Below are positions 53,142 to 61,831 of a stretch of 64,000 bases of DNA, in pieces. The stretch lies in the NCBI GenBank assembly GCA_900466605.1, contig UBMU01000026.1, positions 1-64,000 of the forward strand, written 5' to 3'. The notes under the pieces were generated by a model. The model saw only the letters and a program-made list of their open reading frames with translations, did no database searches and was not told where the DNA came from. This DNA comes from Hyphomicrobiales bacterium. Lineage in GTDB: Bacteria > Pseudomonadota > Alphaproteobacteria > Rhizobiales > Rhizobiaceae. The position numbers and the translations under genes are program-made. Each line of letters starts with the position of its first letter. Position 1 is the first letter of the stretch.

Positions 53142-54350
53142 ATGAGCTTTGCATATTCGGAAGGGAATCCAGTCGAGGACACCTCCAAGCTCGGCAAGCC
53201 ACCATTCGATACGGACCGTCTCGATCGCCTTATGGAGGAAGCAAAGCTTGATGCGCTGCTCGTCACCTCCAAACACAGCATCCAGTACTTACTGGGCGGG
53301 TATCGCTTCTTCTTCTACGACTACATGGACGCACACGGTCTCAGCCGCTATCTGCCGTTCTTCATTTACGTGAAAGGCCGCCCGCTGGACTCCGGCTACG
53401 TCGGCGCTCCGATGGAACGCTACGAGAAGCAACTCGGCAGTTTCTGGGTCTCCAACCTCAACCTCAAGAACTATGTGAGCACCGGCTATGCAAATGCGGC
53501 GGCTGAACTGCTGAAGCAGGTGAACGGCGCGAAGGGGCGGGTCGGCATCGAGGTCGGGTTCATGCCCATCGATGCGTTCCGAGTTCTCGAGGCACAGCTC
53601 CCGGGTGTTGAGCTTGCGGACGCGACCTACACGCTCGAGATCCTTCGCGCACTGAAAACGCCCGGCGAGTTGAAGATCCTGAAGGAAGCCTCCGAAAAGG
53701 TCGTCGACTCGATGCTCGCTGTGATCTCCAAGCATGGACCGGGCACCAGCAAACTTGTGCTGTTCGACGCGCTGCGCCAAGAAGAGACCGCCCGGGGCCT
53801 GAAATTCGAGTACGCGCTGACAAACGTCGGAACGGCATTTAACCGCGCGCCCTATGACAAGATATGGGAGGATGGCGAAACCCTCGCCCTCGATTCCGGT
53901 GGCAACTACAAGGGCTACATCGGTGACGTATGCCGCATGGCTTACACCAAGGAGCCGGACCAGGAGCTTATCGATCTGCTTGGCCAGGTCGAGCTTGTAC
54001 AGCAGACAGCCCGCAAGAACCTCCGCGCGGGAACGATCGGTGCGGAAATCTTCGAAAACGCCAACAGCGCCCTGGCGCAATGCTCGGCAAGCAACAAGAT
54101 GTTCTTCTCCGCGCATGGGATGGGCATCGTAAGCCACGAGGCCCCATGGCTGATGAGCACGGCCGTGCCACAATACACCGCCCATCACCGCGAGCAGCCG
54201 CTCGAAGACGGCATGGTGATCTCGATCGAGACTGAACTTCATCATACCGAGCGTGGTTTCATCAAGCTCGAAGACACCGTGGCAATTACCGCTACTGGCT
54301 GCGAGGGCTTTGGCGATCACGGGCGCGGCTGGAATATCGCCGGGCAGTGA
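53142..54350 (+). CDS. M24-family hydrolase (creatinase/aminopeptidase P-like)
   Basis: A 402-residue pita-bread-fold enzyme. The dinuclear-metal ligands are all visible: two aspartates in ALDSGGNYKGYIGDVCR, a histidine in SAHGMGIVSHEAP, and glutamates in SIETEL and KLEDTVAI. The N-terminal creatinase-type domain covers about 1-165. It could be an Xaa-Pro peptidase, creatinase or ectoine-hydrolase-like amidase. With intact metal ligands it is probably a hydrolase of a small amide or peptide. Its link to the tetronate genes is unexplained. It lies between the symporter and the isomerase. Confidence 0.88.
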   Translation: MSFAYSEGNPVEDTSKLGKPPFDTDRLDRLMEEAKLDALLVTSKHSIQYLLGGYRFFFYDYMDAHGLSRYLPFFIYVKGRPLDSGYVGAPMERYEKQLGSFWVSNLNLKNYVSTGYANAAAELLKQVNGAKGRVGIEVGFMPIDAFRVLEAQLPGVELADATYTLEILRALKTPGELKILKEASEKVVDSMLAVISKHGPGTSKLVLFDALRQEETARGLKFEYALTNVGTAFNRAPYDKIWEDGETLALDSGGNYKGYIGDVCRMAYTKEPDQELIDLLGQVELVQQTARKNLRAGTIGAEIFENANSALAQCSASNKMFFSAHGMGIVSHEAPWLMSTAVPQYTAHHREQPLEDGMVISIETELHHTERGFIKLEDTVAITATGCEGFGDHGRGWNIAGQ

Positions 54351-54361
54351 CATCGAACCGA

Positions 54362-54390
54362 GTAGGGCGGCGGTCTGTTCGTCGCCCTAC
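54362..54390 (+). terminator. 8-bp stem-loop after the M24 gene
   Basis: GTAGGGCG (54362-54369) pairs with CGCCCTAC (54383-54390) around a 13-base loop, 11 bases past the M24 stop. It lies before the isomerase gene and may attenuate transcription or protect the upstream mRNA. Confidence 0.5.
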
Positions 54391-54445
54391 CGATACGACC
54401 TCCAGAGCAGCGGACCAGCGCTTCTACAAACAAGCGAAGAAGACC

Positions 54446-55252
54446 ATGTCGACATTCCCTTATAGCGCCCACATTGGTTATCTTTTCACGGAGAAGCCGT
54501 TGGCCGAACGAGTAGCCACCGCCGCGCGGTACGGTTTCGACGCGGTTGAGCATCCTTCCCCCTATTCGGTGCCTGCAAAAGAAATGGCGGGTTGGCTCAG
54601 GTCCGCAAACCTGACTTATACCCAATTCGGCCTGCGCTCGGGCGACGCGCAGAAAGGCGAGAAGGGCATCGGCATTTTCCCCGAACGGCGCGAAGAATTT
54701 CGTCGGAGCGTGGCGGAAGGGCTCGACTATGCCGAGACCGTTGGTGTCGGCATGGTTCATGCCATGGCGGGTGTCCTGGCGAAGGGCAAGCGGAGCCGGT
54801 TCCACTGGGATTGCTACATCGAAAACCTAGCGTTCGCTGCCCGCGAGGCGAAGAAGCGAGGTATTCGGATCATCGTCGAGGCCATGAGTGACGGTGCCGT
54901 TCCCGACTATTTCATCTCTACCCCCGATATGGCTGCTCACGCGATCGCTGAGGCAGGCGACGACAATCTTGGCCTGTTGCTGGATGTATTCCACACGGTC
55001 AGTGCCGGGCTCGATATCCATCAGCAAATAGACAAGCATGCTACGCACATTCGTCACGTCCATATCGCGGACTATCCGGGGCGACACGAGCCGGGTTCCG
55101 CATCGCTCGATTTCGACGCAATCAATCGAACGCTCCAGGGCGCGGGATACCGCGGCCTGCTCGGATGCGAATATGTACCGATCGCCACGACCGAGGCTGG
55201 CCTCGCATGGCTGAAGGATTCGCAGCACTCGGCGGCGGCGGTCGCCGGGTGA
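54446..55252 (+). CDS. otnI: Hydroxypyruvate isomerase-like protein (OtnI-like)
   Basis: A 268-residue xylose-isomerase-like TIM barrel of the Hyi family, about the normal 258-270. Metal and catalytic residues are in FDAVEHPSPY, IIVEAMSD (near 147), LLLDVFH and HVHIADYPGRHEPG, and the second glutamate is in GCEYVP. Family members isomerise hydroxypyruvate or 2-oxo-tetronate to 3-oxo-tetronate (OtnI). The otnK/otnC genes of the same cluster make the OtnI role likely, though hydroxypyruvate isomerase cannot be excluded. ATG 54446 was chosen because the longer frame runs into the previous gene's 3-prime region. Confidence 0.82.
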   Translation: MSTFPYSAHIGYLFTEKPLAERVATAARYGFDAVEHPSPYSVPAKEMAGWLRSANLTYTQFGLRSGDAQKGEKGIGIFPERREEFRRSVAEGLDYAETVGVGMVHAMAGVLAKGKRSRFHWDCYIENLAFAAREAKKRGIRIIVEAMSDGAVPDYFISTPDMAAHAIAEAGDDNLGLLLDVFHTVSAGLDIHQQIDKHATHIRHVHIADYPGRHEPGSASLDFDAINRTLQGAGYRGLLGCEYVPIATTEAGLAWLKDSQHSAAAVAG

Positions 55253-55257
55253 GGCGT

Positions 55258-55285
55258 GGGGCCGGTTGGGAGCCGGCCCCGTTTT
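55258..55285 (+). terminator. Rho-independent terminator after otnI-like gene
   Basis: GGGGCCGG (55258-55265) and CCGGCCCC (55273-55280) form a perfect stem with a seven-base loop followed by GTTTTC. This is the most typical intrinsic terminator in the window. Transketolase downstream may therefore have its own promoter. Confidence 0.8.
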
Positions 55286-55362
55286 CAATGATCCGGGAAT
55301 TCTAAGGTGACGCGTACGCGACGGGCCTGTCCGCAAATCGTCGCGCGAGGACGCGTGTGTGA

Positions 55363-57429
55363 ATGCCGGACTCCAATCTTACCAACACGTGGGACTTGAA
55401 CATGACAGTCATAGCGACACTGAATACGCCCTCGGCTGAAACGCGAGATGCCAGCGGAAGGGATATGGCTAATGCTCTCCGCTTTCTGGCGATCGACGCG
55501 GTACAGAAGGCGAATTCGGGCCATCCTGGAATGCCCATGGGCATGGCTGACGTTGCAACCGTGCTGTTTGGCGATTTTATCAACGTTGATCCAGCGGTCG
55601 CGAACTGGCCGGATCGGGACAGGTTCATTTTGTCTAACGGCCACGGTTCGATGCTGCTTTATGCATTGCATCACCTGCTGGGCTACGAGGATATGACAAT
55701 CGAGCAACTCCAGTCGTTCCGCCGCGTGGGAGCGAAAACGGCAGGGCATCCTGAATACGGCCATGCTCTCGGGATCGAAACCACTACCGGGCCGCTAGGT
55801 CAGGGGCTCACCACCGCCGTAGGCATGGCGCTCGCCGAACGCATGCAAAACTCCAAGTTCGGGGACGACCTGGTCGATCACTACACATATGTCTTCTGTG
55901 GTGACGGCTGTCTCATGGAAGGTATCAGTCAGGAGGCGATTGATCTCGCCGGACACCTCAAGCTCGCCAAGCTGATAGTCCTGTTCGACGATAACGGGAT
56001 ATCGATCGATGGCTCGACCGAGCTTTCGACGTCCACCGATCAGGTGAGGCGGGTCCAGGCTTCGGGTTGGAATGCGGTGCGTGTGGACGGCCACGATCAG
56101 GATGCCATCCGCAGAGCGATTGCGACGGCCCGGTCGTCTGACAAGCCGACATTAATCGCATGCAAGACGGTGATCGGGTACGGTTCGCCTAAGTTTGCAG
56201 GTTCGGAGAAGTCACACGGAGCCCCGCTGGGAGCACCTGAAATCGCGGCAACCCGCGATAATCTTGGATGGAGCGCCGAACCTTTTTCTGTTCCGGAGGA
56301 AGTCCGAAAGCTCTGGGGGAACGTTGCGTCTCGTGGCAAGTCCGAACGCGAAAAATGGCTATCGCGCCACCAGCGTTCTGCGAAGCGAGACGCTTTCGAC
56401 GCGTCACTCGTCGGGGAGTTGCCCGACGGTTTTGCCGACGCGATGAGGGCCTACCGACGAAAGGTGTTGGCGGCCGCGCCGAAAATCGCCACCCGCAAAG
56501 CGTCCGAGGATACCCTCGGCGTTATAAACGACCTCACGGATCTGACGGTGGGGGGATCGGCTGACCTCACGCACTCTGTCTTCACCCTTACGAAGGGTAT
56601 CAGCGACGTTCAAGCGGGCAGCTACGAAGGCCGCTACGTCCGCTATGGCATCCGGGAGCACGCCATGGCCGCGGTGATGAATGGATTGGCTTTGCATGGA
56701 GGGTTCATTCCCTTTGGAGGGACTTTCCTCGTGTTCTCGGACTACATGCGCGGGGGAATGCGTTTATCGGCGCTGATGGGACTCCGTGTCATCTATGTGT
56801 TGACCCACGACTCCATCGGTCTTGGCGAAGACGGGCCCACACATCAGCCGATCGAACACCTGACCATGCTCCGGGCAACTCCGAACATGTTGGTGTTTCG
56901 TCCGGCGGACGCGATAGAAACGGCCGAAGCATGGGAGATTGCTCTTGGCCAGCCGCGTCCGTCGGTCTTGTCCCTCTCGCGCCAAAATCTGCCTTTGCTG
57001 CGGACAGGCGGTGTCGAGGAAAACCTGTCTCGAAAAGGCGCATACGTCTTGCAGGAAGTGACAGGTTCCCGCGACGTGACACTTCTTGCCAGCGGCTCCG
57101 AACTCGAGATTGCCGCCGCCGCCGCAGAGTTGCTTCGAGGACAAGGTATTGCTGCCGCGGTCGTTTCCATGCCCTGCCACGAGCTCTTTCTGGAGCAGGA
57201 AGAGGGCTATAGAAGCGAGGTTCTCGGAATTGCCCCTCGCGTTGCGATCGAAGCCGCGTCCGGAATGTCCTGGGACAGGTTTCTTGCGCCAACCGACGCC
57301 TTCGTCGGGATGCGATCGTTTGGTGCTTCCGGACCCGCGCCAGAGCTCTACTCCCATTTCGGCATTACGGTGGAAAACGTCGTCGCGGAGGCACTGGCGC
57401 GCGTTCGCAAATCGCCACAGGCCGCATGA
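55363..57429 (+). CDS. tkt: Transketolase
   Basis: A 688-residue thiamine-diphosphate enzyme moving two-carbon units between sugar phosphates. The N-terminal domain has NSGHPGMPMGMADV and LSNGHGSMLLYALHHL. The TPP motif GDGCLMEG...LFDDNGIS is intact. The pyrimidine domain has the catalytic histidine in ALHGGFIPFGGTFLVFSDY and GEDGPTHQPIEHL. The start is either ATG 55363 (GAGGA 11 bases upstream) or ATG 55402; the family favours a short N-terminus. It lies downstream of the otnI-like gene and a terminator and upstream of pgi. It resembles the CbbT type. Confidence 0.94.
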   Translation: MPDSNLTNTWDLNMTVIATLNTPSAETRDASGRDMANALRFLAIDAVQKANSGHPGMPMGMADVATVLFGDFINVDPAVANWPDRDRFILSNGHGSMLLYALHHLLGYEDMTIEQLQSFRRVGAKTAGHPEYGHALGIETTTGPLGQGLTTAVGMALAERMQNSKFGDDLVDHYTYVFCGDGCLMEGISQEAIDLAGHLKLAKLIVLFDDNGISIDGSTELSTSTDQVRRVQASGWNAVRVDGHDQDAIRRAIATARSSDKPTLIACKTVIGYGSPKFAGSEKSHGAPLGAPEIAATRDNLGWSAEPFSVPEEVRKLWGNVASRGKSEREKWLSRHQRSAKRDAFDASLVGELPDGFADAMRAYRRKVLAAAPKIATRKASEDTLGVINDLTDLTVGGSADLTHSVFTLTKGISDVQAGSYEGRYVRYGIREHAMAAVMNGLALHGGFIPFGGTFLVFSDYMRGGMRLSALMGLRVIYVLTHDSIGLGEDGPTHQPIEHLTMLRATPNMLVFRPADAIETAEAWEIALGQPRPSVLSLSRQNLPLLRTGGVEENLSRKGAYVLQEVTGSRDVTLLASGSELEIAAAAAELLRGQGIAAAVVSMPCHELFLEQEEGYRSEVLGIAPRVAIEAASGMSWDRFLAPTDAFVGMRSFGASGPAPELYSHFGITVENVVAEALARVRKSPQAA

Positions 57430-57610
57430 GAAGATCGATGGTGGGCAGACGGCTTTCCGTTTGTGCCTCGAGCGATCTTCGTAACCTTGGGCAGAGCGTA
57501 GGGCACACGACCGAGCGCAGCCCGGGGGAAACTCCCTCCGATAATTCCGAAGGTTCAACGAACAAGCCGGCGGAAGAACCTTGCCGCCAATTTCTCAGTA
57601 GGGAAAAACC

Positions 57611-59263
57611 ATGTCAGAGAAGAGAACCGACCAGGCTGCCATCGAGGCCCAACTCCGGGCACGAGGGGCGCTTGCGGCAAAACGAGGCATCCGCGCGCTT
57701 TTCCAGAAAGATATTTCGCGCTTTCAGGACTTCACGGTCTCGGACGGAGACCTGACGTTCGACTATTCAAAGACGGCCTTATCCCGGGAAGACCGCGATC
57801 TGCTTCTGAAGTTTGCCCGCATCAAGGATTTGTCGCGGCAAAGGGATGCTATGTTTGCCGGAGAACGCATCAACTCCACCGAAAGAAGAGCGGTGCTGCA
57901 TGTCGCACTCCGGGGAGCTGTAGCCGATAGGTATGTGGTCGACGGCGTTCCGGTTGGCCAGGAAGTCGAAGACGTTCTTGTTCGGATGACTGGTTTCGCC
58001 GAAGGTCTCCGCGGAGGAACCATCGTATCGAGGACAGGCAAGAAGTTCACCGATGTCGTGAATATCGGAATCGGAGGTTCAGACCTCGGCCCGGCCATGG
58101 CAACACTCGCGCTTGCTCCGTATCATAGCGGACCACGGATCCACTTCGTGTCGAACGTCGACAGCGCTCATATCACGGACATTCTCGCCACACTTGAACC
58201 TGCAACAACGCTGTTCATCGTTGCATCCAAGACGTTCACAACGATCGAGACAATGACCAACGCTGCAATGGCTCGAAGTTTCATCACCAATGCACTGGGA
58301 GAAAACTCTGTCGGTCTTCATTTCTGCGCTGTTTCGACTGCTTTGGATAGGATCGAAGAGTTTGGCATCGACCGCGACCGGAGCTTCGGCTTCTGGGATT
58401 GGGTAGGAGGCAGGTATTCTATCTGGTCGGCGATTGGCCTGCCGCTGATGATCGCGATCGGCCCCGTGAGGTTTCGGGAATTCCTCGCCGGAGCGCGCAG
58501 TATGGATCAGCATTTCCTGCACGCTCCGATCGAGCAAAACCTTCCGACGTTGCTTGGGCTAGTGGGCTGGTGGCATCGCGCTGCGCAAGATTGCCGTTCG
58601 CGCGCACTGATCCCTTACGACCAACGACTCGCGCGGTTCCCAGCCTATGTGCAGCAGCTAGACATGGAGTCCAACGGCAAGCAGACGCGGCTCGATGGGA
58701 AAGCGGCTAGCGGCCCCACCGGCCCCGTCGTGTGGGGGGAACCGGGAACCAACGGCCAGCATGCCTTCTTTCAACTGCTGCACCAGGGTACCGACATCGT
58801 CCCCGTTGAATTCCTGCTTGCCGCTCAATCACATGAGCCAGACCTCCAAACTCACCAGGACCTGCTGATCGCGAATTGCCTTGCTCAGGGGGAGGCGCTT
58901 CTGCAGGGACGGACACTGCAGGAAGCGCTCAATCGGCTTCGGTCCGAGGGCTGCTGTGAACATGATGCCCATGCCATAGCACCGCATCGCCGCTTTGCTG
59001 GGGAACGTCCGTCGCTCACGCTCTGCTACAGAAAGCTGGATCCATTCACACTTGGCCGCCTGATCGCACTCTTCGAACATCGCGTGTTCGTTGAAGCTCA
59101 GCTTTACGGGATTAATGCCTTTGATCAGTGGGGCGTCGAACTGGGTAAGGAACTCGCCCTGAAGCTATTGCCGATCGTTAGTGGAGAGGCGTCACCGGAT
59201 ACTTGTGGCGAATATAGCCGCGGCTTAGCGGCAAGGGTGCTCGAGTTGAGGGAAATTGGGTAA
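57611..59263 (+). CDS. pgi: Glucose-6-phosphate isomerase
   Basis: A 550-residue enzyme interconverting fructose 6-phosphate and glucose 6-phosphate. Family motifs GIGGSDLGPAM, VASKTFTTIETM, GGRYSIWSAIGLPL and GVELGKELA are present and the length is normal. The start is ATG 57611 with TAGGGAAA upstream. It follows tkt after 181 bases. Together with fbp, zwf, gnd and tkt it allows cycling of F6P back through the oxidative pentose phosphate route. Confidence 0.96.
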   Translation: MSEKRTDQAAIEAQLRARGALAAKRGIRALFQKDISRFQDFTVSDGDLTFDYSKTALSREDRDLLLKFARIKDLSRQRDAMFAGERINSTERRAVLHVALRGAVADRYVVDGVPVGQEVEDVLVRMTGFAEGLRGGTIVSRTGKKFTDVVNIGIGGSDLGPAMATLALAPYHSGPRIHFVSNVDSAHITDILATLEPATTLFIVASKTFTTIETMTNAAMARSFITNALGENSVGLHFCAVSTALDRIEEFGIDRDRSFGFWDWVGGRYSIWSAIGLPLMIAIGPVRFREFLAGARSMDQHFLHAPIEQNLPTLLGLVGWWHRAAQDCRSRALIPYDQRLARFPAYVQQLDMESNGKQTRLDGKAASGPTGPVVWGEPGTNGQHAFFQLLHQGTDIVPVEFLLAAQSHEPDLQTHQDLLIANCLAQGEALLQGRTLQEALNRLRSEGCCEHDAHAIAPHRRFAGERPSLTLCYRKLDPFTLGRLIALFEHRVFVEAQLYGINAFDQWGVELGKELALKLLPIVSGEASPDTCGEYSRGLAARVLELREIG

Positions 59264-59510
59264 CCAGACGGAGGCTGCGACTGAGCGCCATTCGGGCCGG
59301 GAAAAAGCGTCGTGTTGGTGGCCGCATGCTCCCGAAGATGAAACAGCTCCACGATCATCTGACGCAGCTTGCGTCATGCGTTTATCCGGCCTTAGGCTCG
59401 TTCAGTCACTGATTGAGAGAGGCATCAGTCCTTCCATGGCGGCATTCACGGAAGCGCCAGAAATCCGCAAATTTCTACAGGTGGAGCTGACAGCTTGAGC
59501 GAGAAATGAC

Positions 59511-60100
59511 ATGCAGGAGCTTTTTGGTCTTCCAGTCGTTATGGGCGATGGAACAGCGAAGTGCGAAGCGCCGGAACTGACGCTCGAGGAGAACGTCGAG
59601 AAGATCTCCAACGCGGGATTTCAAGGTGTCAGCCCGGAGTGGCGCGACCGCGAATACGTGAAGCGGCTCTCAAGCCTTTTGAAGGGATCATGGCTTGCTC
59701 GCGGAGGGATAATGCTTCCCGAAGACGGTCGATGATCCCAAGTCGGTCCTCGAAAACGCCGTTGAGTTCGGCGCGCGCACCACATTGATCTTCAACCCGA
59801 CGTGAGACCTCGCCGAATCCAGGAGTGCGTGCCGCTTGATCCTCGGCGAAATCTCGCACTTCGTTGTGGGACGCGAGTTCGCGTGGCCGATCCTGGAAGA
59901 GAACCATCTCGAGATCCACCGAATCCTTGATGATTGCTGGGCGTTCCATGGCCGGATCGCCTCCCGGGAGCAGGTGCAGATCGAAATCTCCTTTCCGCAG
60001 CACCCGGATGTGACTCGACCAGTTCCTGGAGTGGTGGGAATACGTGTTTCAGAAGCTGGCACCGATAGCATCGTCGCCCTCGCGAAGGAGGCCATGTTGA
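59511..60100 (+). pseudogene. Sugar-phosphate isomerase/epimerase, broken across three frames
   Basis: A TIM-barrel gene starts MQELFGLPVVMGDG at 59511 and runs to RLSSLLK. It changes frame near 59690 and continues as DDPKSVLENAVEFGARTTLI, where an in-frame TGA follows. It then resumes in another frame with LGEISHFVVGREFAWPI and SREQVQIEISFPQH, and a further shift gives WLDQFLEWWEYVF and a stop near 60098. Part of the middle is missing. Several independent lesions show a long-dead gene. It sits upstream of the LacI gene and would have belonged to that sugar locus. Confidence 0.82.
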
Positions 60101-60680
60101 ACCTGCACGTGCGTATCGAGCGGGATGGATGGGCCCCGCCAGCGAACCTGGGCCGACGAGGGAGTTATGAAGATGTCATCTGCTCGCCGATGAAAAAGAC
60201 AGCAAGGTTGCTCCTGTTATGACCGAACTGGCTCCGGTCGGAAGTGCAAAAGATCGCACGATGCCGTCAGCATCGATCGCTGCAGAAGGAGCCGCAAAAT
60301 ATTGACGTTTGTTGTTATTGTGCTGCCGAAAATGGAGACCGAGAGAAGAAAATGGAAAAGGCCGGCGGCACCGAAAGCGGCCGAAGGACCGGTGAGCGAA
60401 GGAACGCTTGGCGAAGCATTGGCAAAAGCGGGATCTCGGCCGGCCAAGATTGGGCGCAGGATCGTCTCGCAAGGAACGCAGAGAGGCTTTGAGGAAGCCG
60501 ACTTCGAAGAAGCCGGACGAATAGCGCGGCGGGGAGCTTGATGCTCGATCGCACTGGTCACGACGAATATCCTCCATTGATTGAGTTGCATCAGTGTGAT
60601 TGGGTGGCGGTCACCGCTCGCGAAGAAATGCGAAGCACTCAGATGGGCGGCGACCGGAATTCTTGGCGGTGGTGGAACGA
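60101..60680. other. Gap between isomerase pseudogene and lacI-type gene
   Basis: No intact gene. Short frames near 60302-60541 encode lysine/arginine-rich stretches without a domain I recognise. The right end holds the likely promoter of the LacI gene. Confidence 0.4.
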
Positions 60681-61715
60681 TTGGCGAAGCGAGTCACACT
60701 GGCGGATGTTGCGCGGCAAGCGGGTGTAGGAACGGCGACTGTTGATCGGGTCATCAACGATCGTGGAAATGTCAGTGAGGAGGTCAGCCGTCGCGTTCTA
60801 ACGGCTGCCCGCAAGCTAGGTCTAAATCGGAAGCTGCCGGCGTCTCATCGGCGCCTTGTCAGAATCGACGTTATCCTGGCCCGCCCAGACTTGCCCCTCA
60901 TCGGAAGGCTCGGTTTCGAATTCCGCCGGCTCGCGTCATCATTGGATCGGTTTATCTCCATTCACCGCACAGTTCTGGAGGACGAGCGGCCCGAAACGCT
61001 GGCGCGAGCGCTGGCGAGCACAAGGGGCGATGCCGTCGTTTCTTACATGCCGGATCATCCCTTGATCCACTCAGCCGTGCAAGAACTGCGTAGGAGGGGC
61101 ATACCGGTCGTCACCGTCATTTCGGATGTGCCTGGCTCTGCGCGTATCGGATATGCCGGCACGAACCACTACCGGGCGGGACGTTCGGCCGCCTACTTCG
61201 TCACTCGCATGACGCGGGGGCCCGGGCCTGTCGCCATTCTGTGCAACAAGCTCTCATTCCAGTCGCACGCAGAACGAATCCGTGGCTTCTCGGAATATCT
61301 CCAGGAGTTTTCGCTGGGATGGCATGTCTCAGAAATCATCGAGGGACAGGACGATCGGGACCGGTCGGAACTCGCCTTGTGCGAGTCTTTTAAGAAAAAG
61401 CCGGATATTATGGCCGTTTACAACGCCGGTGCGGCGAATATCGCTGTGGCAAGGGCAATCAGAGCTGACCTTCTTTCCCACCGCCCTGTCTTTGTCGGCC
61501 ATGAACTGACACATAACACGGCTGCGCTTCTCCGCGAGGGGTTGATGTCTCTCGCCATCGACCAGAGTCCGGAATTACAGGTTCGTGTAGCAGTCAACCT
61601 GATCCTCAGGCACTTCGAATTCTTCGCGGCGAGCCTGACTGTCCTCCAGCCGGAAGGGGAGGTTCCCATCGTGCTTTACGGGCCGGAAAACATTCCCGAT
61701 CAACTGCCGTTCTGA
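60681..61715 (+). CDS. LacI-family transcriptional regulator
   Basis: A 344-residue regulator. The N-terminal helix-turn-helix VTLADVARQAGVGTATVDRV is intact, followed by a hinge (ARKLGLNRK) and a periplasmic-binding-like sugar sensor (about 60-340). The divergent hinge and the DVILARPDLP sequence are atypical. I chose TTG 60681, which gives the normal MAKRVTLADV N-terminus; GTG 60669 or 60672 is possible. It lies ahead of two Gfo/Idh-type genes and probably controls a sugar or cyclitol locus. Confidence 0.85.
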   Translation: MAKRVTLADVARQAGVGTATVDRVINDRGNVSEEVSRRVLTAARKLGLNRKLPASHRRLVRIDVILARPDLPLIGRLGFEFRRLASSLDRFISIHRTVLEDERPETLARALASTRGDAVVSYMPDHPLIHSAVQELRRRGIPVVTVISDVPGSARIGYAGTNHYRAGRSAAYFVTRMTRGPGPVAILCNKLSFQSHAERIRGFSEYLQEFSLGWHVSEIIEGQDDRDRSELALCESFKKKPDIMAVYNAGAANIAVARAIRADLLSHRPVFVGHELTHNTAALLREGLMSLAIDQSPELQVRVAVNLILRHFEFFAASLTVLQPEGEVPIVLYGPENIPDQLPF

Positions 61716-61777
61716 ATCTATCACGGCTGATTGAAACCAATCAGAGAAATCATTGTTGGCCTCGATCGTTCCGGCCA

Positions 61778-61794
61778 TCTTCACGTTGCGAATG
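61778..61794. promoter_or_regulatory. Weak fourth copy of the IclR-type site
   Basis: TTCACGTTGCGAA, centred at 61786, resembles the TTTCACATTGYGAAA core with two to three mismatches. It stands about 46 bases upstream of the Gfo/Idh gene. It could extend the IclR regulon to this locus, but the match is marginal. Confidence 0.35.
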
Positions 61795-61831
61795 ACGCGT
61801 CGCAGTTGCCGCGATCATTCCGGGAGGAGAT

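Noticed and set aside
53289..54353. 354-codon leftward open frame over the M24 gene
   Set aside because: Antisense shadow without recognisable domains; the M24 metal ligands are clear on the other strand.
40119..57429. Calvin-cycle (cbb) operon
   Set aside because: Aldolase, FBPase and transketolase resemble CbbA, CbbF and CbbT, but no RuBisCO, phosphoribulokinase or CbbR is present; zwf and gnd point to oxidation instead.
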